From Burkholderiales bacterium (GTDB taxonomy: Bacteria; Pseudomonadota; Gammaproteobacteria; Burkholderiales; SG8-41), in contig JAUXYA010000012.1 in the NCBI GenBank assembly GCA_030684405.1, forward strand, positions 49,163-113,162: a stretch of 64,000 nt of DNA, written 5' to 3'. Below are positions 9,494-16,871 of the stretch, one piece after another. Positions within the stretch are counted from its first letter, which is position 1. Every line of letters begins with the position of its first letter. A model generated the notes under the pieces. The model was not told the origin of the DNA. It searched no databases and worked only from the letters and a program-made list of their open reading frames with translations. A program made the position numbers and the translations under genes.

Positions 9494-9508
9494 AAAAACA
9501 ATGGGTTA
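9494..9508 (+). repeat. AT-rich 15-mer AAAAWCAATNNNTTA, copy a
   Basis: AAAAACAATGGGTTA, overlapping the comF ATG and lying antisense in the bioB leader. The upstream flank reads TTATCAAT, so 17 bases (TTATCAATAAAAACAAT) are identical to the polA copy at 56003-56017. Confidence 0.6.
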
Positions 9509-10247
9509 TATATTATCATTATCGCGAACCGCGGGGCGCTTGTCAAATTCGGCCAATTCATTGTTTGACAAGTTGAGGGCCGCGCTGCAGTCCCGGCTTC
9601 GCGGTTGCTGCCTGCTTTGCGGTGGCGCGGCCGAGCGCCAAGGCCTGTGTGCAGGCTGTGCGGATGACCTGCCCTGGCTGGACATGGCGGTGTGTCGTAG
9701 CTGCGCGCATCCGCTGCCCGAGCCCGGACTCTGCGGCCGCTGCATCGCTGATCCGCCGCACTACGATCAAGTCATCGCCGCCTGTCGCTACGCCTATCCG
9801 CTGGACACCCTGATCCAGTCCTACAAGTATCGTGGACGCCTGGCCGCCGCATCGACACTGGCCGCACTGCTGGCGGGACGCATCCGGTCGCGCCCTGACC
9901 TGATCGTACCCATGCCGCTTGCCGCACAACGCCTGCGCGAACGCGGATTCAACCAGGCGCTGGAGCTGGCACGGATCATCGGCCGCCAGCTCAATGCGCC
10001 GGTAGACGCCGGACTGTGCATCAAGAGCCGGGACACCGCGCCGCAGACCCGGCTGCCGTGGAAGGCGCGCCGCAAAAACATCCGCGGTGCCTTTGTCGTG
10101 CTGGGTTCGCTCGAAGGCTGCCATGTCGCCGTCGTCGACGACGTGCTCACCACCGGTGCAACACTCAGTGAACTCGCACGCAACCTGAAGCGCGCAGGCG
10201 CGGCCCGTGTGACGGGCTATGTAGTCGCGCGCACCGTCAGCCGCTGA
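9501..10247 (+). CDS. comF: ComF-family phosphoribosyltransferase-like protein
   Basis: About 248 residues if started at the ATG at 9501; TTG codons at 9540, 9561 and 9573 are alternatives. The N-terminal zinc-binding region has four cysteine pairs (C37/C40, C50/C53, C65/C68, C78/C81). The C-terminal phosphoribosyltransferase domain has the PRPP motif VVDDVLTTGAT. ComF proteins are needed for DNA uptake in competent bacteria; their exact activity is unclear. Divergence from bioB recalls E. coli, where a comF-like gene neighbours bioH. The first 30 residues have no conserved features and overlap regulatory DNA, so the start is uncertain. Confidence 0.88.
   Translation: MGYILSLSRTAGRLSNSANSLFDKLRAALQSRLRGCCLLCGGAAERQGLCAGCADDLPWLDMAVCRSCAHPLPEPGLCGRCIADPPHYDQVIAACRYAYPLDTLIQSYKYRGRLAAASTLAALLAGRIRSRPDLIVPMPLAAQRLRERGFNQALELARIIGRQLNAPVDAGLCIKSRDTAPQTRLPWKARRKNIRGAFVVLGSLEGCHVAVVDDVLTTGATLSELARNLKRAGAARVTGYVVARTVSR
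9518..9546 (-). promoter_or_regulatory. sigma70 promoter of the bio operon
   Basis: On the minus strand a consensus -35 TTGACA (9541-9546) is followed by exactly 17 bases and the -10 GATAAT (9518-9523). This places the transcription start about 45 bases before the bioB ATG. The -35 lies inside one arm of the inverted repeat at 9539-9572, so a repressor there would block RNA polymerase. Confidence 0.7.
9539..9572. promoter_or_regulatory. Inverted repeat over the bioB -35, candidate biotin operator
   Basis: A perfect inverted repeat, CTTGTCAAA - 16 bases - TTTGACAAG. The arm spacing resembles the BirA operator of other bacteria (TTGTAAACC, a spacer of about 14-16 bases, GGTTTACAA) and several positions agree, but the core differs. 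One arm covers the bioB -35. The site also lies within the first codons of the comF reading frame if the ATG at 9501 is used. The regulator is unknown; BirA is an inference. Confidence 0.45.
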
Positions 10248-10303
10248 CTCGCGTCACAGCCGATTCGGGCTGTAACGCACTTGCGTTTCATTCTGTTGGG
10301 CGC

Positions 10304-11428
10304 TTAGCGCAGGCGCTGTTCGGCGAAAGCCTGCAGTTCGGCCGTCAGATTGCCGCTGGCTTTGGCGCGGCGGTAAGCCTCCTGGGCCTCGGCATTTCGA
10401 CCCAGCGCCTCCAGCGACACGCCCAGTCCGAGCAGCCACACACCGACACCACCGCGCTGGCGCAGGGCGCGCTCGAACTGCGTCGCTGCTTCCGCGTGTT
10501 TCTGCTGGCGCTGCAGCAGTCCCGCATAAAACGCGGCGTAGTCCGGACTGGCGCCCGGATACTCGATACTGCGCGCCAGCGTCTTCACGCCAGCGTCGAG
10601 ATCGCCGCTATCGAGTTGCAGCCGTGCCAGCGTCATCGCAAAACCATGCTGTGCCGGCGCCAGCTGCACACCCTCCTGCAACACGCGCATGGCATCTGCC
10701 TGGCGACGCGCGTCGAGCAGGATGCCCACCAGCGCCTGCCGCGACGCGTGATGGCCCGAATCGACCTGCAATGCGTTCTCGAAAGCGCTGCGCGCCTCGG
10801 TCAACTGCCCCTGGTGCAGAGCCGCACTCCCCCGTGCGAATTCGGTTTCCGCGCGCTGGCGCGGCGTCGGCTCGCGCACCTGCTTGTCGATTTCCACTGG
10901 CGGCGGCACGGCTGCGGGTGCCGGGGGAGCAGGCGTTCGCTCCACCGCAGGTCGCGCGGCGACATGCGGTTGCAGTGGCTGGGGTGGACGCGATACCGCG
11001 ACGGGCGCCGCGTCCGCCGGCTTCTGCGCTACAGGCGCTGCTGGCGCTGCACTGCGCGGCGTCACCACTGCAGCAGTCTCTAACGGCGGCGGCACCTCCG
11101 GCAGGCTCTCCAGCTGTTGCGAAATATCCAGCGTCAGACGCCGCGCGACCCACTCCTCCGGCTGGGGCGCTATCTCCCGGGAAACCGGTGGTATTACGAC
11201 TGCAGCGACCGGCGACGGCAGCCGTTCAGCGGGACGTTGCATCCACCACCAGACACCCACAGCAAGCAGTGCAACAGCTGTCACCACCGCGCCAATGCCA
11301 GCCAGCGGCAGTGGGTTTGTACGCGCGTCATCCGGCAGGGCGCGCACATGGTCAGGAATGCGGTCGCGTTCGGCCCCCGAGGCGCGGCGGCGCTCGAGCT
11401 CAACCAGCATCTGGTTGATGACGCTCAT
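10304..11428 (-). CDS. mshN: MSHA pilus biogenesis protein MshN (TPR protein)
   Basis: A 374-residue protein from the ATG at 11428 (MSVINQMLVELERRRASG), a start typical of MshN. A single transmembrane helix lies near residues 40-62. Then comes a Pro/Ala-rich linker of about 120 residues, then tetratricopeptide-like repeats to the C-terminus. It is probably an inner-membrane assembly factor of the MSHA pilus. It overlaps mshM by 4 bases and is the last gene of the pilus locus, convergent with comF. Confidence 0.85.
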   Translation of the reverse strand: MSVINQMLVELERRRASGAERDRIPDHVRALPDDARTNPLPLAGIGAVVTAVALLAVGVWWWMQRPAERLPSPVAAVVIPPVSREIAPQPEEWVARRLTLDISQQLESLPEVPPPLETAAVVTPRSAAPAAPVAQKPADAAPVAVSRPPQPLQPHVAARPAVERTPAPPAPAAVPPPVEIDKQVREPTPRQRAETEFARGSAALHQGQLTEARSAFENALQVDSGHHASRQALVGILLDARRQADAMRVLQEGVQLAPAQHGFAMTLARLQLDSGDLDAGVKTLARSIEYPGASPDYAAFYAGLLQRQQKHAEAATQFERALRQRGGVGVWLLGLGVSLEALGRNAEAQEAYRRAKASGNLTAELQAFAEQRLR

Positions 11429-12318
11429 TGCAGGTACGCCAGAGACGCGCCCCCCGCCAACAGCACGGCGGCGGTCGCAGCCAGCCACCAGCGACGCGGC
11501 GCCGGGGCTGCTGCCGGCGTGTCCGCGACGGCACTGCGCACATGATGGGGCTGCACCTGCTGCACGCCTTCGCCAAAGGCGAGCAGCAGCGATTTGTGGG
11601 CGATGATGTTGACCAGGCGTGGCACACCGCCGCTTGCGCGGTGCAGCCGTCGCACTGCGGCCGGCAGGAACAGCCGGCTGCCGCGATAGCCTGCCACACG
11701 CAGCCGGTGCGCAAGATACTGCTCCACCTCGGCCGCGCTGAGCGCCGACAGCCGGTACTGGAAGGTGATGCGCTGGCGCAGCTGGCGTATTGATTTCTGG
11801 GCAAGGCGCTCGTCCAGTTCGGGCTGACCGAAAAGCACGACCTGCATCAGCTTGCGCTTCTCGGTCTCGAGGTTGGTGAGCAGGCGCAGCGCCTCCAGCG
11901 TCTCCTGCGGCATGGCCTGGGCTTCGTCCATACAGGCCACGACCGTTTTTCCTGCCCGCGCAAAATCAAGCAGCGCATGGTTGAGCTCGCGCAGCAGGTG
12001 ATGGCGGTCGGCCTGGCGGTCGATTTGCACCCCCAGTTCCTCGGCGAGCGCGAACATCAGCGTGTGTGGTTCGAGGTAGGGATTCGGTATGTAGGCGGAG
12101 ACGAAACGCGCCGGATCGAGCGAAGCCAGGAAGCGCCGGCACAGCAGTGTCTTGCCGGTGCCCACTTCGCCGGTGACCTTCATGAAACCCTCGCCGTTGC
12201 GCGCGGCGACGAGCAGTGTGTTCAGCGCTTCCTGGTGCGAGTTTCCGGCGTAGGCAAAGCTGGTGTCCGGCGTAATGCCGAACGGCGGTTCACGCAGACC
12301 GAAGTGCGTTTCGTACAT
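11425..12318 (-). CDS. mshM: MSHA biogenesis AAA+ ATPase MshM (ExeA-like)
   Basis: A 297-residue protein starting MYETHFGLREPPFGITPD, the hallmark of ExeA/GspA/MshM ATPases. Walker A GEVGTGKT is at residues 50-57 and Walker B is VVACMDEAQ. The C-terminus has one hydrophobic segment (TAAVLLAGGASLAYL) that would anchor it to the membrane. The related ExeA helps insert the secretin into the peptidoglycan-bound envelope; the same job for MshL is an inference. It sits between mshL and mshN. Confidence 0.92.
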   Translation of the reverse strand: MYETHFGLREPPFGITPDTSFAYAGNSHQEALNTLLVAARNGEGFMKVTGEVGTGKTLLCRRFLASLDPARFVSAYIPNPYLEPHTLMFALAEELGVQIDRQADRHHLLRELNHALLDFARAGKTVVACMDEAQAMPQETLEALRLLTNLETEKRKLMQVVLFGQPELDERLAQKSIRQLRQRITFQYRLSALSAAEVEQYLAHRLRVAGYRGSRLFLPAAVRRLHRASGGVPRLVNIIAHKSLLLAFGEGVQQVQPHHVRSAVADTPAAAPAPRRWWLAATAAVLLAGGASLAYLQ

Positions 12319-12330
12319 GGCACCAGCCTA

Positions 12331-14100
12331 TCACCGTTGCGGTTCCGCTGCGCCCATTGCCCGGATGCGATCCCGCGTCTGTGCCAGATCTTCCTGCCAG
12401 TTGCGGTCGCTGTGGATGATCGTCGGCTTCAGCAGAATCACCAGTTCGCTTTTCACGTTGCTGGAGTCACGCTGCCGGAACAGGTTGCCGACACCCGGTG
12501 CATCGCCGACACCCGGCACCTGGCTGCGGCCGCTGACCGACTGCTGGCGCATCAGGCCGCCGATGGCAACGATGTTGCCGTCCTGCACACGGACGATGGT
12601 GTCAGTCTCGTTGACGTCGCTCGAAGCCAGCGGCAGCGTGAAGGAACCGAGGCTGCCCAAGTCGATGACCTTGCGCCGCTCGACCACGCTGCTCACCGAG
12701 GGATGGATGTGCAGGATGATGTTGTTGTTGCCGTCGATCTGCGGCGTGACATCGAGCGCGATGCCCGAGAAGAAGGGCGCTACGGTAATCGTCGGCGTCA
12801 CCGTGGTGTTGGTGCCGCTGGTGCTGGACGTGGTGCTGACGTTGGTCACGAAAAAATCGTCAGTGCCAACCTTCAACACGGCCTTCTGGTTGTTGATGGT
12901 CGCTATCCGCGGACTAGACAGCACATTGACGCCGCCCTGGGTCTCAAGAAAGGACAGCAGCGCCGCAAAATTCTGGGTCTGCAGCGCAAGCCCGAATATG
13001 CCGCCCGCCGCACCGGTGCCCAGCGCCAGAGCGCCCGCCACCCCGCCCAACGCACCGCCACTCAGTGCCGAACTGCCAAGCACCGTGCCATCCGCCGAAC
13101 GCGCCGTCGGCGCGCTGATGGCACCCCTGCGGTTGAGGGTCGCACCCGGCGCCAGCACGCCGGCGCCGAAGCTGGTGTTGCCGTCACGGAATCCGGCCCA
13201 GTTGATGCCCGCCTGATAACCTTCGCGCAGCGTGACCTCGATGATCTTCGCCTCGAGCACCACCTGGCGCTCGACGATCAACTGCATCGACTTCAGGAAC
13301 TGTTCGACGCCGCGCAGCTCGGTCGGCATCGCGCGCACCACGACCACGCCGGACTGCGCATTGACTACCACGCTGCGTCCGGCGCCGCCGCCGAGAATGG
13401 CATTCAGCGATTTCTGGATGTCCCCCCAGAAATCGGAGTCGGAAGTGGTGGTCACCCGCGTGCTCTCGGCAGCCCGCGTGTTGCCGGCACCGGTCGGCCC
13501 GGTGGTCGGCACCGGGACGCTGCCTGCAGCCGGAGTGCCGGGGCTCGACGGCGCATCGGTGATCGAGCCCGAACTGACACGGGTCTGCGTCTGGCCGCGA
13601 CGCTGCGCGTGCAGGTAATTGACCTGGAAAATGCGCGTCTGCAGGGCCGCAGGCAGGACAACAATCCGATTGCCCTGCAGGTTGTAGTCAAAACCGTAGA
13701 GGTCGCGCAGCGTCTCCAGCGCCTCGATCACCGTGACATCCTTAAGGTGCACCGAGATTTCGCCCTTCACATCGGGATGCATGACCATGCTGTAACGGGT
13801 GCCCGAGACGATCGCCATGAACACCTGTCCCGCCGGCGCATTGTTGACCGAGAGATCGAAGCGGGTTTCCGGCTTCTGCACGTCGGCGCGCGGCATCTCC
13901 AGCACCAGCGGCGGCAGCAGCGCCTGGCTGACCGCATCCGGAGTCACCGGCTTGCGCTCGGCGGCAGCCTGCTCGAGTTCACGCAGGATCGTGTCCTGCG
14001 CTGCATTGGGACGATGCGGCAGATCCGCACAGCCCGCAACGAAGACCATCGTCGCAGCAGTCATCCAGCGTTGCATGTCATTGCGCCTGTTCATCATCAT
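12331..14100 (-). CDS. mshL: MSHA pilus secretin MshL
   Basis: Outer-membrane secretin through which the pilus leaves the cell (589 residues). The N-terminus carries a lipobox-like FVAGC near residue 23. An N-domain with VKGEISVHLKDVTVIEALETL follows, then the secretin domain (VVLEAKIIEVTLREGYQAGI, VLSSPRIATINNQKA, VAIGGLMR, and VPGVGDAPGVGNLF before SELVILLKP). A Gly/Ala-rich insertion sits in the middle. It overlaps mshK by 4 bases. The first ATG is used; an ATG eight codons later would also fit. Confidence 0.94.
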   Translation of the reverse strand: MMMNRRNDMQRWMTAATMVFVAGCADLPHRPNAAQDTILRELEQAAAERKPVTPDAVSQALLPPLVLEMPRADVQKPETRFDLSVNNAPAGQVFMAIVSGTRYSMVMHPDVKGEISVHLKDVTVIEALETLRDLYGFDYNLQGNRIVVLPAALQTRIFQVNYLHAQRRGQTQTRVSSGSITDAPSSPGTPAAGSVPVPTTGPTGAGNTRAAESTRVTTTSDSDFWGDIQKSLNAILGGGAGRSVVVNAQSGVVVVRAMPTELRGVEQFLKSMQLIVERQVVLEAKIIEVTLREGYQAGINWAGFRDGNTSFGAGVLAPGATLNRRGAISAPTARSADGTVLGSSALSGGALGGVAGALALGTGAAGGIFGLALQTQNFAALLSFLETQGGVNVLSSPRIATINNQKAVLKVGTDDFFVTNVSTTSSTSGTNTTVTPTITVAPFFSGIALDVTPQIDGNNNIILHIHPSVSSVVERRKVIDLGSLGSFTLPLASSDVNETDTIVRVQDGNIVAIGGLMRQQSVSGRSQVPGVGDAPGVGNLFRQRDSSNVKSELVILLKPTIIHSDRNWQEDLAQTRDRIRAMGAAEPQR

Positions 14101-14483
14101 TTTTTCGTTTTCCCGGTCGTTGCGCCGGCACCCCCGCGTGCGCCCTTGTCAGCGGGTCGTTTCTCCACCTGCGGATAGAGACTCAGCACTATTGTCTCCG
14201 TTCCGTCCCTCAAAACGGCTTCACTGTCCGTCAGTCGCACCAGCCGCGCCGTGCCATAACGCCCACCCAGCACCACCAGCTGTCCGCTGATCATGGCCAC
14301 CTTGCGGGTCGGCGACATCATCACCGACTGCAGTACCGGCCCGCCTGTTGCGGCAACGCTGCCCGCCGCAGCCGCAAGCGACGCCGGAGGGCGCGTCGGA
14401 TCCGCAAGCCCCTGCGCCAGTGTCGTCGCGGCGCACATCATGCCCGCAAATGCCAGTCCCGGTTTCAGGATTAGAAGGCTCAT
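14097..14483 (-). CDS. mshK: MSHA biogenesis protein MshK
   Basis: A 128-residue secreted protein with a signal peptide and the mature-start motif LADPTRPP, shared with GspC/PilP-like periplasmic proteins and MshK. A short beta-rich domain (GQLVVLGGRYGTARLVRL) follows. The ATG at 14483 overlaps the mshJ stop as ATGA, so I prefer it over the ATG four codons earlier. Its partner is probably the secretin MshL. Confidence 0.82.
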   Translation of the reverse strand: MSLLILKPGLAFAGMMCAATTLAQGLADPTRPPASLAAAAGSVAATGGPVLQSVMMSPTRKVAMISGQLVVLGGRYGTARLVRLTDSEAVLRDGTETIVLSLYPQVEKRPADKGARGGAGATTGKTKK

Positions 14484-15166
14484 ACCACCAGCCATGCCTT
14501 GTTCAGGCTCAGAGTATGCAATGTCAGGGTCAGGCGCAACCGGGGATGGGCGCTTGCGTCGAGCTCGGCCTTGCCCCAGAACAGCTGCCAGGGCAGGGTC
14601 TCCAGCCGCTTCAGGTAGGCATGCAATTCGCCGTATGAACCCTCGATCTGGATTTCGAAACTGTGCTGGTAAATGCCGCGCCCGCCTTCTGCAGACTGAG
14701 CCTTGGCATCAGCGGCCTGCGTTGCGCCATTGGTCTGATAGAGCTGCACCGGCAACTTGCGCAGACTGACCAGCGCCAGTCCGCGTTCCTTGCCCAGCAC
14801 GCCTTCGAGCAGCCGCGAAACCTGTTCCGGAGGCACCAGCTGCTTCTGCAATCCCTGCAGGCGGCCATCCATTTCCGCGATCTGCTTGCGCAATTCGTCG
14901 CGATAACGCCGTTTCACCTCGTCCGGATCTTCCTGGGCACGGCTGCCGGCCAGCGCCATCTCTCCGGCGCGGATCGTCGCGCGCGCCTCGGTCAGCTGCC
15001 CCGACAGGCGTTTTTGCTGTACCGCCATCGGCGACAGCGCGAGCGTGTCGACCAGCAACACCACCGCCGCCACGCCCAGTCCGGTGATCAATGTGCGTTC
15101 GCGCAGGTTGCGCGCATTGAACATCGCGCTCCACTGCTGCCAGCGTTCGAGGAGCGGAGCCATCAT
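14480..15166 (-). CDS. mshJ: MSHA biogenesis protein MshJ (PilO/GspM-like)
   Basis: About 228 residues with one transmembrane helix near residues 27-46, then a long helical region (QQKRLSGQLTEARATIRAG) and a C-terminal ferredoxin-like domain with RLETLPWQLFWGKAELD, the usual end of PilO/MshJ proteins. It forms part of the inner-membrane alignment complex with MshI and the PilN-like protein. The reading frame overlaps its upstream neighbour by 4 bases. Confidence 0.85.
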   Translation of the reverse strand: MMAPLLERWQQWSAMFNARNLRERTLITGLGVAAVVLLVDTLALSPMAVQQKRLSGQLTEARATIRAGEMALAGSRAQEDPDEVKRRYRDELRKQIAEMDGRLQGLQKQLVPPEQVSRLLEGVLGKERGLALVSLRKLPVQLYQTNGATQAADAKAQSAEGGRGIYQHSFEIQIEGSYGELHAYLKRLETLPWQLFWGKAELDASAHPRLRLTLTLHTLSLNKAWLVV

Positions 15167-15822
15167 TTGCGCACCCCCTCTGCCGCGGACTTGTCGCCCG
15201 CATTCACGGTGCTCAGCACGAATTCGATGTACGGCGGGATTTCCGGCTTGCTCTCGGCATCCTTCGCCGGCAAAGCCGGGGGGCGCCGCATTTCCAGGGT
15301 CGAAAATTCACGGCCCTGCAGCACCGGCTCCCGGTTCAGTCGCTGGATGTAAGTCGGCACCAGCTCCGGCGTCATCACCCGACCCTGAATCGCCACTTCG
15401 CCGGCGCCGCCCACCGTGAATCCGGTCAACCACAGGCCGTCGAGCGCCTGGCGCGAAAACGCCTGGAAATAACCGGCAAAACCGCTGCGGTTGCCAAGCC
15501 CGCCGCCTTCGAGGACTGTCATGCTCTCGCGCGCTGACTTCAAATCGAGCTCGAGACGCTGCACTTCGGCCTCGAGACCGACGTTCGCGGTCTTTGCCTT
15601 GCCGTCCTCCTGCAGGCGCGTGGTGTACGTGGTCTGCGCCTTCAGCAGCGCGCGCGCCGACGCGAGCTCCTCCTGCAGGCCCGCGAGTTGCTGCGCGCCG
15701 TAAAAATGCATGCCGGCCATCACCACGGCGGATACCGCCACCAGTGCCAGTGCGCGGCCCAGCGTCAGGAACTCCCGCTGCTTGCGGAATGCCGGGCCCA
15801 GCAGGTTGATGTACTGACGCAT
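15163..15822 (-). CDS. PilN-domain protein of the MSHA locus (MshI2)
   Basis: 219 residues from the ATG at 15822 (MRQYINLLGPAFRKQREFL), which overlaps the mshI stop. It has one membrane helix (ALALVAVSAVVMAGMHFY) and a coiled-coil-prone segment, then the PilN/GspL-like C-terminal domain. NLL near the start is the PilN signature that binds PilM-like partners; here the partner would be MshI. The ATG sixteen codons upstream lies within mshI and is not needed. Confidence 0.82.
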   Translation of the reverse strand: MRQYINLLGPAFRKQREFLTLGRALALVAVSAVVMAGMHFYGAQQLAGLQEELASARALLKAQTTYTTRLQEDGKAKTANVGLEAEVQRLELDLKSARESMTVLEGGGLGNRSGFAGYFQAFSRQALDGLWLTGFTVGGAGEVAIQGRVMTPELVPTYIQRLNREPVLQGREFSTLEMRRPPALPAKDAESKPEIPPYIEFVLSTVNAGDKSAAEGVRK

Positions 15823-16751
15823 CAGACGGCCGCTCCTTCGCGCAACGCAGCGCCGATCATCTGCAGGCATTGCGACTGGCGCAGCGGATCGCGCAGCTCC
15901 GGCACGCCGGGAAAATCCATCACCTGCTCAAGGTCGAGCAGGCTCACCGGCACGGTCAGGTTACTGCCGAGGTATTCAGCGAGGCGATCACCATCCGGCA
16001 CCTGGGAAATCACCAGCCGCGACACCGAGACACTGCGGAACTGGCGGTCGAAATGATCCAGTGAGCGCTGCAATTCCAGCGCGATGCGATCGTAGCGCTC
16101 GGTTTCGTCGGCACCGGCCACGAAGTCGCGCAGTGCGACGTCGATGCGGCGCGCCTGGTAAAGCTCGCCGCCGCTGGTAAAAGTCAGCAAGGCGCCGCTG
16201 TCATCGAAACAAAGCATCGCCAGCCCGCGTCCCTCCTGCTCGAACAGCGTCGCGAGGTTGCGCTGCGCCAACTCGGGCACGTCGATTACCTCGAGGTCGA
16301 TGTCGGCCTCGCTGAAGGGTTTCACCGCAGCCGCAAGCAGTTCGTTGCGCGCAGCCACCGCAAGCATCTGCGCCGGGCGGCCCGCCGCGTCAGCGCCGGG
16401 CACGCGCACGGCATCCACCGCAGCGGTTTCGACGGGATAGTCGATGAGATCCTTCAAGGACCAGCGTACCGCCTGCCGCGCTTCCGCGGCCGATACATTG
16501 GGCGCATCGACGGTGAGCCACTGGTAATCGCCCGGCTTCAGCAGCGTCGTGCACTGGTAGCGATCGAGATGCAATTCCTTGCGCAGGCGCCGCAGTGTGT
16601 CGAAATCACTGCCCTCCTTGTGGAAGGATTCACAGAGCAGGATTTCCGGACGCGGCTTGCCTTCGAACAGCACATGCGAAAGATCGACGCGATCCGCATA
16701 CAGATTCAGGCACAACCAACCCGGACGTCTTTTATTTCCAAACAAGTTCAT
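15822..16751 (-). CDS. mshI: MSHA biogenesis protein MshI (PilM/GspL-like)
   Basis: 309 residues, cytoplasmic, with an actin-like ATPase fold similar to PilM (WLCLNLYADRVDLSHV, QAVRWSLKDLIDYPVETAAVD, LELQRSLDHFDRQF). No membrane helix is apparent. It begins the I-I2-J-K-L-M-N half of the locus. The 120 bases upstream are AT-rich, unlike the tightly overlapped genes around it, so a separate promoter is possible; I see no strong consensus. Confidence 0.87.
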   Translation of the reverse strand: MNLFGNKRRPGWLCLNLYADRVDLSHVLFEGKPRPEILLCESFHKEGSDFDTLRRLRKELHLDRYQCTTLLKPGDYQWLTVDAPNVSAAEARQAVRWSLKDLIDYPVETAAVDAVRVPGADAAGRPAQMLAVAARNELLAAAVKPFSEADIDLEVIDVPELAQRNLATLFEQEGRGLAMLCFDDSGALLTFTSGGELYQARRIDVALRDFVAGADETERYDRIALELQRSLDHFDRQFRSVSVSRLVISQVPDGDRLAEYLGSNLTVPVSLLDLEQVMDFPGVPELRDPLRQSQCLQMIGAALREGAAV

Positions 16752-16871
16752 GCTGTTCGCAACCGTAGCTCCGGATCTCGCAAAAGTCGCAGTTTATTCA
16801 ATATTCTCATGCGCTTGTACCATACAAGTTCGTTTGTTGTACATCAGGATAATTGTAACTGATTGTTTTTA
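16752..16871. other. AT-rich gap between mshQ' and mshI
   Basis: 120 bases with lower GC than the flanks. It holds copy b of the AT-rich 15-mer and a short palindrome, CTTGTACCATACAAG (16814-16828). There is no rho-independent terminator after mshQ'. A weak promoter for mshI could lie here. Confidence 0.4.
16856..16870 (-). repeat. AT-rich 15-mer, copy b
   Basis: Minus-strand AAAAACAATCAGTTA, two bases past the mshQ' stop codon, preceded by TTATTAAT. One mismatch from copies a and d across the extended 17-base block. Confidence 0.6.

Noticed and set aside
9486..9495. TTATCAATAA resembling a BioR box upstream of bioB
   Set aside because: One mismatch to the TTATMKATAA consensus, but BioR is mainly alphaproteobacterial and the same AT string appears at non-biotin loci (for example polA), so it is better explained by the dispersed motif.
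10258..10280. Hairpin ACAGCC/GGCTGT between comF and mshN as terminator
   Set aside because: Short stem with no T run on either strand.
11977..14178. 733-codon open frame antisense to mshL
   Set aside because: High-GC shadow of mshL; its protein is rich in His, Arg and Gln, with no motif. The secretin on the other strand is certain.
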